NCBI GenBank assembly: GCA_022225965.2
Contig: JAKJXP020000048.1
Span: forward strand, 8,876-72,875
Source of the DNA: Diatrype stigma
Taxonomy: Eukaryota > Ascomycota > Sordariomycetes > Xylariales > Diatrypaceae
Length of the DNA stretch: 64,000 nt
Direction: 5' to 3'
Positions 21,510-33,059 of this stretch are shown here, in pieces (within the stretch, counting starts at the first letter, position 1; each line of letters opens with the position of its first letter). Made by a program: the position numbers and the translations under genes. The notes below the pieces were generated by a model. That model made no database searches. It was not told the DNA's origin and saw nothing but the letters and a program-made list of their open reading frames with translations.

Positions 21510-22716
21510 TTACGCAACGCCGAAGTCGAAGGCCTTGCCGGAAACGAGGAGGCCGATGATCAGACCGAAGAGGCCGAGGACAGAGCTGAAGATTTCGATG
21601 ACGAGGATCTTGACGAAGCTGTAGTTCGGAAAACACGAATTCGTTAGTAAGACAGCAAACACTCTCTTCATCCATTTGGCTTGCGCCGCAGACACTCTCC
21701 GTTGAAGTTATTCCATCCATACATAGTGCCATAATGTCATCATCACCAGTACCCGAGATTACGGAGGCAAGGATATCCACCCCCTTTTTCTCCCGATGTT
21801 CTGGATAGACAAGCGGTGACAGATAAAACAAAGCAAAGCAAAAGGCGCAGTAACAAAAACGTACAGGGAAGGATCCGCAGCGTCAGCCAGGGCGGCGCCG
21901 CTACCGTTGATGCCGACGGCGATGCCGCAGACGAGGTTGCAGCCGCCGACGGTGAGGCCGGACCAGAAGAGGGCGTAGCCGGTGTAGTAGCTGTTGGGGG
22001 AGGCGAGGTCGGCGTCGCTGACGTAGCCGACCTTGGACGAGAAGACGATGGCCATGATGACGCCGTAGATGGCCACCACCTCGCAGAAGATGATGGAGAT
22101 CAGGTTCTTGGTCCGGATCCGCGGCGCCCGGACGCCCGCGCCCAGGATCGACGAGCCCGTGATGAGGATGCCCCTGTTGTGCGTGGCTCGCGTTAGCCTA
22201 ATCCGCGTCGTTCGCTTGGTTTGGTTTGGTTTGGAGGGGACAGCGGCAGGTATATCGGGTTGGTTGGATTGCTTGTAAGATGGGATCGGGATGACGGAGT
22301 GATCATTATTACCATGCTGCTCCGACGACCGAGAGTCCGATGCAGAGCGCGATGCCCAGATCGGCCCACGCGTACGGCGATATCGACTCGAGGAAGGCTC
22401 CGACCTATATTGTTTCGAACACACAGACGGTTAAGGCGGGTTCTACGCGACGGATGCCGGGGTTGACCGCGCAAGTTCGGTCCAGTGTGTTCATCTCGGG
22501 GGAACGTACGTTGAACAGCTCGCCGCTACCGGTGAAGAGCATGTCTGTTGGCAACCACCATCGGCGTCATCAGTTAGCCATCTCTGTCTCTATATACAGG
22601 TTTATATAGGTAGGTAGCCAGTGGATCGATCTCAATCAACGCGACGAGGACGTACAAGCTCCGACGATGGTGAGGAAAGTCGTCAGACTCCCCACGCTAT
22701 ACGTTAAACCGCCCAT
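21510..22716 (-). CDS. VMA16: V-type H+-ATPase proteolipid subunit c'' (Vma16)
   Basis: Five exons (22716-22656, 22544-22510, 22404-22313, 22173-21865, 21618-21510) encode 201 residues. All phases join and donors include three GTACGT/GTACG sites. This is the c'' proteolipid of the membrane V0 ring, which carries protons across vacuolar and endosomal membranes. Diagnostic segments are [20 protein letters not shown], then [20 protein letters not shown], then [19 protein letters not shown], whose glutamate (E94) corresponds to the essential proton-carrying Glu of yeast Vma16. The C-terminal repeat ends [20 protein letters not shown]. The length is close to yeast Vma16 (213 residues), with a shorter N terminus. 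Its 61 and 35 bp first exons make it easy to miss by ORF scanning. It is convergent with VPS15 and divergent from ARC1; both neighbours act elsewhere, so no functional grouping is implied beyond endomembrane function with VPS15. Confidence 0.95.
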
Positions 22717-22766
22717 CTTGAAGCGAGATTCCGAGATGCCAATTTCCGGGTGTTATGGTGTTTGCT

Positions 22767-22790
22767 CGTTCGTTCGTTCGTTCGTTCGTT
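22767..22790. repeat. (CGTT)6 microsatellite
   Basis: Six CGTT units about 50 bases upstream of the VMA16 start codon, within its promoter or leader. Confidence 0.95.
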
Positions 22791-22960
22791 ACTCCGCGGC
22801 AGGTGGGCGTCTGTCGTTCGAATGGCTCGTCGTTTGGGAGCTCTGTCTAAGTTCAATGGATGAAATGGATGGATGGTTAGACTCGGTGGATGGAGCTCCT
22901 GTTAATGTCAATGCAGTAGGTAATGCAGCGATTTACTGCTTCGGTATAGCGACGTCAAGG

Positions 22961-22996
22961 GGTCCTACAGGTCCTACAGGTCCTACAGGTCCTACA
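22961..22996. repeat. (GGTCCTACA)4 tandem repeat
   Basis: Four exact 9-bp units in the VMA16/ARC1 divergent intergenic region; each contains CCTAC. Confidence 0.95.
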
Positions 22997-23508
22997 GGCT
23001 AGGTACGGGAGCACTGGACCTGCACCTGCCGAGTCCAATCAGCCAAGTCAGCTGTCAGACAGCCTTTTACGGTCTGGCTGGAGCCAGGAGATCCACGCGA
23101 CGACCAGACCCCGATTGTCAGTCGTTATCTATGGTTAAATGCATTGTTCGGTTAATCAAGGCACCCGAGCCATATATGTAAGTAGAGGATATATGGAGAT
23201 ACCAAGGTACCGCCCCTCCTTCGCTTGAGTCACTATTAAATCTTCAGATGGAGGGGCAGTTCCAGGTCCTTCACCACCGACTGACTGACTGACTGTACCT
23301 CGAAAATCCATCTTCAGGTCCCACGATACCAACCCTCTAAACCAACAGTCAAAAACACGAGGGGGAAAAGACCAATCCCAAAACAACAGCCAAACTGTCT
23401 CTCTACCGCCTCCTCCGCCCCCTCTCCCGAGGCATTATCCCATCGACACTGCTACCAAGCCTCCGCTTCAGCACCACCACCATCACCACGAAAACCCCAC
23501 CGTCCAAG

Positions 23509-24813
23509 ATGTCCGAAAAACAGCAGCTCACCCCGACCGAAGAAGCCGAAGTGCAGCAATGGCTCACGACAGCCGAGCGCCTCAAAGCCTCCCCCGGCGC
23601 CGACACGGACGAAGCGGCCTCGATCCTCGAGAAGCTGGACGCGCACCTGTCGTCGCGCACGACGCTGCTGGGCACCAAGCCGTCGCGCGCCGACGCCGCC
23701 CTGTACGCGGCGCTGGCGCCCGCCGTGCGCGCCTGGACCGCCGAGCAGCGCACCGGCGAGAAGCAGGGCCGCCCCCACGTCGTGCGCCACCTCGACTTCG
23801 TCCAGAACGCCCCCGCGGGCTTCTTCGGCGATGACGCAGCAGTGGTAGCCGCCGACAAGATTGTCGTGGATCCCGAGGAGGTCCTGTACGTCAAGCCGCC
23901 CGTCGACGCCAAGGCCGAGAAGGAGCGCTTGAAGAAGGAGAAGGCGGCCGCGGCTGCTGCTGCGGCTGGTGGCGCGGCGGCTACCGTCGTCGATCGCACC
24001 AAGGCTGCCGCTGAGGCCGTCAAAGATGCCGCGGTGGACGCGAAGGACAAGGTGGTAGCAGCCGCGACTGCCGCTACCACTACCACCACTGGCACCACTG
24101 GCGCCGAGCCCGCGGAGCCCAACGCCGCCGCCGCCGCCGCCGCCGCCGCGAAGCCCAAGAAAGAAAAGAAGGAGAAAGCGCCCAAAGCGCCCAAGGCACC
24201 CGCAGCCGCCGCATCCCCGCCATCACCGCGCCTGATCGACCTGCGCGTAGGCCACATCCTCAAGGCGATCAAGCACCCGGAGGCAGACAGCCTGTACGTG
24301 TCGACGATCGCGATGGGGGACGCGCTGGGCTCGAGCGAGGACGTGACGGAGTACGAGGGCCAGGCGTGCCGGACGGTGTGCTCGGGCTTGAACGGGCTGG
24401 TGCCGCTCGAGAGCATGCAGGGGCGCAAGGTGGTGGTGGTGGCGAACCTGAAGCCCGTCAAGATGCGCGGCATCAAGTCGTGCGCCATGGTGCTGGCGGC
24501 GTCGCCGCGCCTGGCCGAGGGCGAGGCCGACGACCACAAGGGCCCCGTCGAGCTCGTCAGCCCGCCCGAGGGCGCCGAGGCCGGCGAGCGCGTCTGGTTC
24601 CAGGGATGGGAGGGCGAGCCCGAGGGCGTGCTGAACCCCAAGAAGAAGGTCTGGGAGACCTTCCAGCCCGGCTTCACCACCACCGACGATCTCGAGGTCG
24701 CCTTCGATGGGAGGGTCGTCAAGGAGGCTGGCAAGGAGGAGGTCGGCAAGCTGGTCACGGCCAGCGGCGGCGTCTGCACCGTCCAGAGCTTGAAGGGGGC
24801 TACGGTGCGATAA
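23509..24813 (+). CDS. ARC1: tRNA-binding aminoacyl-tRNA synthetase cofactor, Arc1/AIMP1 type
   Basis: A single exon for 434 residues. The C-terminal half, from about residue 241 (LIDLRVGHILKAIKHPEAD), is the EMAPII-like OB-fold tRNA-binding domain, with CRTVCSGLNGLVPLE, VVVVANLKPVKMRGIKSCAM and WETFQPGF. The N-terminal about 120 residues resemble the GST-C-like helical module that in yeast Arc1 docks methionyl- and glutamyl-tRNA synthetases (LLGTKPSRADAALYAALAP). Between them lies a low-complexity Ala/Lys linker (poly-Ala, KPKKEKKEKAPKAPKAP) that can bind tRNA nonspecifically. The protein is cytosolic and should raise aminoacylation efficiency of its partner synthetases. Codon use is extremely GC-rich compared with RPO41 nearby. 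ATG 23509 follows a CA-rich leader and is the first in-frame start. Confidence 0.93.
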   Translation: MSEKQQLTPTEEAEVQQWLTTAERLKASPGADTDEAASILEKLDAHLSSRTTLLGTKPSRADAALYAALAPAVRAWTAEQRTGEKQGRPHVVRHLDFVQNAPAGFFGDDAAVVAADKIVVDPEEVLYVKPPVDAKAEKERLKKEKAAAAAAAAGGAAATVVDRTKAAAEAVKDAAVDAKDKVVAAATAATTTTTGTTGAEPAEPNAAAAAAAAAKPKKEKKEKAPKAPKAPAAAASPPSPRLIDLRVGHILKAIKHPEADSLYVSTIAMGDALGSSEDVTEYEGQACRTVCSGLNGLVPLESMQGRKVVVVANLKPVKMRGIKSCAMVLAASPRLAEGEADDHKGPVELVSPPEGAEAGERVWFQGWEGEPEGVLNPKKKVWETFQPGFTTTDDLEVAFDGRVVKEAGKEEVGKLVTASGGVCTVQSLKGATVR

Positions 24814-25362
24814 AAAACAGAAGCTGAGAAGAATTAGGGGTAGCATCGTGCGAGATGTTGCTCTGCAAGTCACAGTGTCTCAAAACGACAAAAGAGATCG
24901 TGAATTAGATGAGATCCGAGATGAATGATTAATTAAGTACTCGCGAGGTCCATGATATGCTAAGTACACTTCTTTGAAAGAGCTCGTGAAATAGCTACAG
25001 ACATTTCGTCTTTTCCATATTACCTCGAGCTAGCAGCCCTCGTCCCTTATGTCCGCTCTTTTTGCCTTAACATCAGTGAAACCTCATCATACAGTCTTCA
25101 CTAAACTAATCCCACAGACATAAACATAACACGTCGTTCTTCTCATGAAACAGACATCCTTGACCATAGCCCACAGATCACTCTACCTGATCCTGGGCAA
25201 CAGAAAAACTCATCCCTCCTAGCTAGCTATCAAACCCCATTCCAGTAGCGGGTAACGTAAGAAGTGAGACTGTCATGTCATCACATGAAGCCGAGCCGGA
25301 AGGTTCCAAAGACCTAGGCTTTGAGACCTAACTAGGATCTACGACTTAAGCTGAAGTCACCT
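24814..25362. other. Intergenic region between convergent ARC1 and secreted-protein gene
   Basis: 549 bp of relatively AT-rich sequence holding the two 3' ends. No reading frame of interest, repeat or RNA gene seen. Confidence 0.5.
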
Positions 25363-26211
25363 TCAATATGGCGGCGTGACGATGGTCTGGGCCGTGATGG
25401 TGGGCGTGCCGGCGCATCCCGTCGTGTACGTGATCCACTCGGTCGGGATGCGGCAGGCGTCGCACTTCGGACAGGCTAGCGGACCCACGGACGGGACGTA
25501 CGCCGTCGGAGTCGCCGGGCAGCAGTCCGTGGCACATGGTACCGTCGTGCTCGACACCTTGATGTACATGGGACAGATCAGGTCGGTCGGCGGGGCTGGG
25601 CACGCCAGCGGTGGACAGGCCGCTGGGAATAAGGGGGTGTGGAGGTCAGTACTTTCTCATTTTGGGGGGGAGGGAGGTTGGTAAGTGGGTAGGTAGGGAA
25701 GGTATATCCTTTTCTTCTCTCCTCTCTAATACAAGAACCAACGCTCAAGTGTAGAGACCCATGGAAAGTTTAAGGTGAAAAGGACGACGGGGAAAGTTGA
25801 GGGAGCGAAAGTAAAAAGGGGAAAAAGAAGAAGAAGCAATCTCACCATCCGCAGTGGTCACCGTATGCGTGTGGCACATGTGCGTTCCCGTCCATACTGT
25901 CGAGTGCGCGAAGTCTACGAAGGTTGTCGTGCAGGAGGCTGGCGCCCCAGCGGCAGTGACGGTGGTGGTATTCACGTAGATTCCCGGTGGTATGGCATGA
26001 CTGGAGAAGTAGGGGAAGAGTGTTTTCGTTAGTCGTGTGCCTCCTATCCTAACCACCACTCAAGAAACCTGACCTGGGTAGGGCATTCCGTATAGTCGTC
26101 CACGGTGATATGGTGATGGGAAAGGGAAAGGATGTAAGCCACTCACCTGACGGGCAGCAGCAGTCCGGCAACAACAGAGAGGAAGGTGGTGGTGTACGAG
26201 GGGAACAACAT
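25363..26211 (-). CDS. Small secreted cysteine-rich protein (12 Cys)
   Basis: Three exons (26211-26147, 26000-25846, 25622-25363) encode 159 residues. Phases agree at both junctions (GTGAGT and GTGAGA donors, CAG acceptors). The N terminus is a clear signal peptide ending VSHA, with cleavage predicted after A24 before IPPG; the first splice junction falls inside the signal peptide. The mature part of about 135 residues is rich in Thr, Pro, Ala and Val and has 12 cysteines, enough for six disulphides, including CPKCDAC and TDCC. No catalytic motif or GPI signal is evident. The family is not one I can name; similar Thr/Cys-rich proteins of fungi are cell-wall associated or effector-like. Its neighbours are housekeeping genes, so context gives no clue. 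Confidence 0.75.
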
Positions 26212-28638
26212 CGTATTATTGTGTTGCTTGGTTGAGTGATTGTCTTCTTGTTTGTTTGTCTGTCTCCCAGTGCGTTGGTAAGTAGGCAGTGATGATGTAG
26301 GTCAGAGAGATATAGAGGAATGAGTGAGTGGTATATACCTAATGTAGTATAGGTATCGTCAAGTAGGCGAGTCGTGATTTTGTGAATGGACAGCCGGTTG
26401 GTTCCTCACGATGATCAGTTTCTCAGATCTCTGCCGTTTCTCTCAAAACCGAGTTTTATTTCTCCGTGAGTTAGGTAGGAGAGCCGATGTATGTAGACAA
26501 GGTGGTGAGAGGAACTGGGTTCTGATAGACTGTAGGTGGATGTAGCAAACAGGCAATTGCATCAGCCTCAGGGAGCCTGATACGCCTACAAGTCCAACGG
26601 CAGGTCCAACGGCAGGTCCAACGGCAGGTCCAACGGCACAGAGGGAGGTTCACCTTAGATTCACCTAGTCGTAGCTTCCTCGAGTGCTGTATCTTCTCAT
26701 AGTAATGGGACGGGATGAATGTTTGTGCTGAGCTAAACTTTATACCCAAAGTCACACGTGGACATCAGACTCCGAGGTCCTATCGGTAGGTAGCCAGCCA
26801 CTTGGGGAAGTCGCACCCAGATCGGAATCTGTGTATGTATCCATACTAGTAGGAGCTCGTATGTAATAGACTGAGGTCTGGTGGACAGGCACCTAGGCAG
26901 CTGACCTCCAAGGCAGCTAGCCTCCCTGCCGATCACCCCGTGTCTCCCTTCCGGGTTTACTATCTCCTAGGTGCCTGCCTACATACCTACTACCTGTAGG
27001 TGTAGTAAGGTGGTGGCATCCATTGGTGGGCATCCATGGATGGACGTTGGAAGGTAGTGCGTTCGAATCCAGGGCTGAGTGGCCTGTCTACTAAGTACCC
27101 GACCTACCTAGACTCAGACCTAGCACCCGACTATTTGCAATTATGCCTAGCCACATGAGACATCACCCCAACTTTCCCACCAGCCTTGCCCATATTACGC
27201 TTAACTAATGCTAATAGTAATACTAATACGAATACTTAGATAAATAAGCAGGCGAGGACGAACAGCCTACCTATCTACCCTGCCTACTTAGACAATGAAG
27301 CTGTCTCGTTATGTCTCGTCTCGTCTCGGTCTCGGGGAACACACATATAGGGGACCTGCATGCCAGTGCGAGGATGTCCGGGGTGGTTTCACCATCTCAG
27401 ATCATTACGTAGGTACGTATGTACGTGAGGTGGTGTAGCATGAATTTCCTCCCTCGCCCTGTCCTGCTTGAGATCAGGAATATAGCACTCACACGCGGAA
27501 GCAGTTCGCCTCTACCTGCGTAGGTAGCAACCGGAACGAAGGGAGATATGTCTTTTTTAGTAGGCAATATGAACATATACTCCATTCACCCATATGGACA
27601 TGGACACACGCAAAAAAGAGAGTCCGTAGCATCATGAGATCTTGAACATCTCTCCTTGAGAACCCCTTATTCAGGACAGTCCCAAGTTGTCTTTCATTTC
27701 TTTTCTTCCCTTTTTCACTTTTCGTCCCCTTCCCCTTTTCCAGACAGGCGATACACTTGCTATGCAGCGAACCCCATGGAACCCGATGCCGAAGATTGTG
27801 TAAAGGCAAGCTACATGCCTACATACGTGCACATGCATCTATCTACATTGCCCATCCATTCAAACGTCGAGATCTCCCAGATGCAGACGAAAGGGGCCGA
27901 TGTGTGGTGCATGGGTTGATCCTGCGGCTAACCGCAGTCACAGGCTCCCGTCGTTCACTCGCCACTCACCCACTCACTCACCGTGTAGCATATACGCATA
28001 GGTAGGTATACACTGGGGCTAGTCGTGTGGCACAAGACCTGATGGTACTTGGCAACGGGGCAATCGCAGCTCGTTCCTTGGATGCTTTGATATGGAGATG
28101 GTCCTCTACTTGATAGGTAGGTATGTTGAGTATACACAGGGTTCTATACCTAGAGTCTGTACATCCGCGGGCCGTAGAGAGCATACCAGGTGGGTATGGT
28201 AAGCTCTCGTCCCATCTATCTCTACCTCGGATATACACACCATGCTCTCCTACATCCACGACATTCGCCTTCGACCACTGGCCCCCAAGACCTAGCACAC
28301 GGCTGGCTAGGTGCCCCCCCTCAGCTCTACTGCTTCGGACGAGCCTGTTATATAATACAGTGCTTTTTGTTTGTACAAGACCTCGCACATACACACACAC
28401 ACACACATATATATATGCATACTGGAGAGTACACCTGATAAGCCTCCTATATCTTTTCCCATCCTCGCGAGACGCCCGCAAAATCATACAACGAAAACAT
28501 AGAACCAACGCCATGAAGATGCATTTCGCTTTTCCAAGTGAGAACCTCCCATCATGACACGTTGTCGTCCCTCCCGCTCCCGCCGGCCCCTCCCCTTTCT
28601 AAGTCTGGCTATAATGTTGTAAACCTGATCATGGGGGA
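26212..28638. other. 2.4 kb intergenic region
   Basis: No supported gene. It contains a 12-bp tandem array (26591-26637), a pair of GGTGGGCATCC-like near-repeats around 27015, dispersed TAGGTAGGT/CCTACCTA motifs and an AC/AT dinucleotide run (28390-28418). GTTCGAATCC at 27061 resembles a tRNA B-box but no tRNA stem pairs around it. Confidence 0.5.
26591..26637. repeat. 12-bp tandem repeat, four units
   Basis: Unit AGGTCCAACGGC; the first copy lacks one base. It lies about 380 bp upstream of the secreted-protein start. Confidence 0.95.
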
Positions 28639-31600
28639 TCACGAGAAGAAGTACTCGCTGGCTCTCAAGCTCGTCACGTCGAAATCGCCCTGTAGTGCGT
28701 AAGTCCATTGTTAGTCTCAGATTCTCCATACTCATTAGTAAGAACGAGGCTCCTTACCTTCGGAGGGATTGCGGGGAAAGTAAGCGGCAGCCAGATCTTA
28801 TTGTACCTAGGGTGTGCTACGCTGTGCTTCTTAGCAGTCCCGGCCAGGTTCCTTTCGAATTCCGTAGCGCCTGACGAGGGCTTGACATTCTCGTCCTCGT
28901 CTAGTGCTGGTTCGGCATCTTGTTGATCGTCCATGTCTGCCATATCGTCCTCAGCATCATCAGCGCTCTCAGCCAGGGCAATATCATCAGAGTGGTCGCC
29001 ACCAGGAATGTGCCCGAGCGCAACCGCGTTCATCTCGGAGTTGACAGGCGTGATTTGATCCGTTGCATTCTCTTTTTCTTTCGTGTGTAGTTCAAAGAGG
29101 CTAGCAGGCGTCACCATGGCCCGGCCTTTTGCCACTTTCTCGGGGTCATCAGAACGAAGGAGCTTCTGTCTCTCGCGCTCCTGCAAGAGTTCATCGCGCA
29201 ACGTGGGTTTGACTTTATGGCTCTTGCGGAGAGCCCGGACTTCCTGGTCTAGGGTAGTGCCTGGTTCGATGGTGGTGAGGTAGATTGAGCCCTGGTATCT
29301 AGCTTCGAACTCGGAAGCGAGACGGCCGATGACATCCTCGCGATGAATTCTGATGAATGCATCACGCAGGACACGGTTCATTACGTCGACATCAGCTGCG
29401 TGGGTCCAGAACGAATCATGCACGGCAGCAAACGAGAGGCCAAGTTCGTCGCATTCCAGCGCAGACAAGAGCATGTGACTCGCATCGAGGGAATGAATGA
29501 AGTTGGGTGGGAAGGCCTGCAACTGCTTGCGTCGATTGACAGGATCAGAGCGCTGGGGCATTTGCAAGGTCATATCTTGAAGACTGGTCCGGATAATACG
29601 GGCGCAAGACTTGCGGTAAGGCTGAACAACCGGCATGCGTAGCGGCGTTGTCCAGACGATGGTAGATCTAAAAGAGTTGAGGATCTCGCTCTCCGGGGTG
29701 ACTTTCGTTGTAGAGCGCGCATTTGTTTTCTTCTTGGATGGCCCCTCAGCTATCTGATCGAGCTGTTCTGGGGTTAATGCACGGCAGACACGGCCCGCGC
29801 ATTCTCCAAGCCAATACTGGATGTCATGAGCTCCGCGGAACATCGTGGAAAGGGCTTTGAAGATCTTGGTCGCGACATAGGAGGCAGCCAAGGCCGGAGC
29901 GACTCCTGTTTCCTGGAGCATGTCAGGGTAGGCGGCCTCGAGCTGCTTCAAGACCTGCGCCTTGGCCCCGATGAAGGTGACTCCGTAGACGTTGGTCATG
30001 ACCGTCTGTTTCACTACCTTTCTAGTGATCTTGCCATCGATAGCCCTCGCTAGAAGATTGTCCGGTAGTTTTAGATCCTCGGCGACGTTTTCCTTGACTA
30101 GTTCCGCCACAGCCGAGTAGACGTCTGCTGGTCGTTTTCCTGGCACCAGATTCACCTGTTGGGCACCCCAACGATCACCTCCCAGGGCCGCATAATGCTG
30201 CAAACCGTTACAAGTGCCATCCATATGCACGGGAAGATGCGACACATATTTTTCTGGGTCAGGAGATTCGAGTGCTGCCTTGAGCTCGAAAGAAGCTGCC
30301 AAACATTGCCAAGGATCTGCAGCCTTCAACCACCACTTCTCCCCGTGCAGGGGATTGTTGGCTGACTCGGTCAGGTTCGCTATGTTTTCCATTGCAAACT
30401 GCTCTCGCTCTTCAAGACTGGCCTTGTCGAAACCGAAGACATTTGCTAAATGTACTTTCAACCAACGAAGGCCACTCTTGCCTAGTTCCCTGCCATTTGC
30501 GAACCGGAGTAGACCACGGGTGTGGTCTGCTCCCATATGGTTGAGATATGTAGGGATTGGATAGGCGCGTCCCCGGAAATCCATGTTGTGGGGAAAGTAA
30601 AACACTTGATCCTTGAACGTCCTCGCGATCTCGAGCTGGAAATTGATGAAGCACCGGTCAGAATGCAAACCCGACTTGCGGTTTTCGACGGCCTTCACGG
30701 CCCTGAGCCAGTCCCGTCGATGCATCATGTCGTCGGTTGGGGCTGGTTCCGGGGGGATGGGTATATTAGGGTGAAGAGGGGGGATATTGGCAACCTGCTC
30801 TCCGCTGTTCCAGGCTTCGAGCATCACTTTGAGGACAGGCCGGTTGATCTGCCACGCCGTGCGCCCCAATACGTCTAGACCTTTGCTGACCTGCTCCATG
30901 TCACCCCGTTCCACAGCTGCTTGAGCATAGATACGCTGATCCTTCTCGCCGTTTTTGATACGGACGAGTTGCGAGGGAGATGAGAGGAAACCACCTCTAT
31001 CGAATTTGGTCCAAGGTTCTGGTTCAACAAGCATAGGGAGATGTCTGGCAAGGAAGTCGCCACGAGGTTCACGCTTTAGAAGGTCGACTAGCCATTTGTT
31101 AGGTATGACCACGCCGACCTTCTTGCCCTTCCGATACACAGAAGTATGGGCCATGGCAGGCTGTAACTGGTTTATGAGCTGCTTTGTTTCGGGATGCTCC
31201 CGGACAACATTGACTTTGGCAGTGTCTAAGAGCATCTCCAGCAGCGCAGCACCGACCTTTGTTTTGATATAGGGAGGCCAGTGTTTGACATCATACACCG
31301 AACATTCGATAACATTGGGCCTGGGAGCGTCTTCGGTTTTAGGTGTTAGCTTGGTAGCTTCGATTTCAGACACTTCCGATGCGGCTGGAGCAGCTTCGGC
31401 TGGGGCAGCTTCGGCTGGGGCAGCTTCGGCTGGGGCAGCTTCGGCTGGAGCAGCTCCACTTCCAGGCACGTCCGGAGCAGCCGCAGCGGCATCTTGTTGC
31501 GCCTCAGTTGGCTCGGCCGCGGGTTTTGGTCTTCTAGCGCCCTTTTTATAAGGTGGATGTGCTCTCTCCCAAATGAGCTGTCTGATATCATCCTCAACCG

Positions 31601-33059
31601 CCTTGGCCAGATTATTGAGCAGGATTGTCAGCGATACACCCCTGTCGGCGCCCTGCTGGGCGACGGTGTTGAGGACGCTGAGGATGGTGACTGCAGCCAG
31701 CCTTGTAGGATCCGACTGCCGCATGAACGGCCCATACACACACCGGCCCATGTCATCTTCGGTCTTGTGAGTCGTATTTTCCGAGATTTCGAACAGTTCG
31801 AACTCCCCTTTGATTTTCTTTTCAAGATCGATATGCCAGTTATAAAGTTGGGAGTTGAGGGCGTTGTTAGTTAGCGAAGTGTTCCGGCCCATCTTTTGCA
31901 ACGTTTCGTTCTCCTCTTTCCATCGATTGACGGCGGCCTCAACGCAATCTTTCTCGAGTCGTGCCTGAATTTCGCGGCGCTCGTCATAAGTTAATTGGGA
32001 AAGATCTTTGCCCTCGATGTCTTCAAAGAAGGACAAGACGCCGCGAAGTGTTTTCAGGCCCAGTCCTTTCTGGTCGACTCCTAGAACTTCAGGAAAGTCG
32101 AAAGACCCATCTGTCGAGTCGACAGTCACCGAGGAGTCCGCCTCCAAGTCTGTATCTTCGAGTGGCATCTCCCAGTCGTCGAAATCCATGCTAGAAGCCG
32201 GCTTGTAGATGCTAGTAATAGTGCCGAGGTCCTGCTGGGTCAATATACCGTCCTGAGCGAACACCTCATACATAGCCTCCCCTGGCACCATATCCATGTA
32301 ACGGTCAACGAGTTGTTGGAGTCTCTCGCCCTGGGCAGACAATAATGTGACTTTGAGCATGCAGGCGATAGTCTCTGGTGTGTGGGGAAGTTCTTTGCCT
32401 CGAATCTGGACCTCGAACCATTTCTGCAGCGAATCGGCCCAGCTGGCACTTGATTGTTCGTACGCGCGGTCAAGTCTGGCGCGCAGGTAGCGGTTATGGT
32501 GAGCGACGAGTTCGAAGTCCGGCATGATGTCTGGCATTCCCCCCAGTCTCTCCAGAACGAGGGCGGCTCGATCAAACTTGTTGACCTGCAAGCATGCGTC
32601 GAAAACAGACAACATATCCTCGACACCACCAGGTAAGCCGCTACTGTTGGCCCTCCCCCTTGTATTGGGCTCATAGTTGGGCTTGATCACCAAGGGAGAG
32701 TGGCTATTGACGCTCCGTAGATTGTACAACGGTACATGACCTGGAGGGTACGAGTAGCGGTTGGGTATTCGGGACTGTAGTTGGTCGAAGGACACATTCT
32801 CCTGGCGAATCGGATCGTCCGCGGATTCCATAGCAGTAGCTAATGGTCTTTGTGTTATGGCTCCGTAGGGGTTGTTATTTGGGGTTTTCCGTCTCCACGG
32901 CAGCAAGTTTGGTCGGGTCAGGAACTGCCTCCGACTGGGTTCGGACGGTAGAGGATGGACAGCGAGGGGTCTCGGAGCCAACCGTGGTCGGAGTGATGGG
33001 CCGACACGGGAGAGCGAGAGACCCCGCTGAGGTGGAGGAGGTCTCACGAACATTGTCAA
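28639..33059 (-). CDS. RPO41: Mitochondrial DNA-directed RNA polymerase, T7-like single-subunit
   Basis: Two exons (33059-28758 and 28689-28639) encode about 1450 residues. The 68 bp intron removes 3' sequence that would otherwise extend the frame; splicing restores GDFDVTSLRASEYFFS, the family's characteristic C terminus with the terminal Phe needed at the active site. The N terminus is Arg/Pro-rich without early acids, fitting a mitochondrial presequence. Polymerase motifs are DFRGRAYPIPTYLNHMGADH, HMDGTCNGLQHYAALGGD (catalytic D947), RKVVKQTVMTNVYG around residue 1017 (motif B, catalytic Lys and Tyr) and AVHDSFWTHA (catalytic D1215). It transcribes mitochondrial DNA with a TFB1M-like factor (Mtf1). 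The N-terminal extension contains an A-P-A-E-A tandem repeat (31386-31456), and an acidic insertion precedes the C terminus. The Neurospora counterpart is cyt-5. It is divergent from ATP25. Confidence 0.97.
31386..31456 (-). repeat. 15-bp in-frame repeat in RPO41 (A-P-A-E-A)
   Basis: Nearly identical 15-bp units encode repeated APAEA in the N-terminal extension of RPO41. The period is a multiple of three, so copy-number change would keep the frame. Confidence 0.9.

Larger units (their letters stand above)
22717..23508. promoter_or_regulatory. Divergent promoter region VMA16 / ARC1
   Basis: 792 bp between two divergent housekeeping genes. It holds six CGTT units (22767-22790), four GGTCCTACA units (22961-22996), a GACT run near 23280 and a CA/CT-rich leader just before the ARC1 start. 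No known binding site was identified. Confidence 0.45.

Noticed and set aside
23403..24779. 458-codon minus-strand frame opposite ARC1
   Set aside because: Shadow of the GC-rich ARC1 gene, whose plus-strand product has an unmistakable tRNA-binding domain.
27030..27080. tRNA-like B-box GTTCGAATCC
   Set aside because: The flanking bases do not form a T-arm or acceptor stem, and no matching cloverleaf could be drawn.
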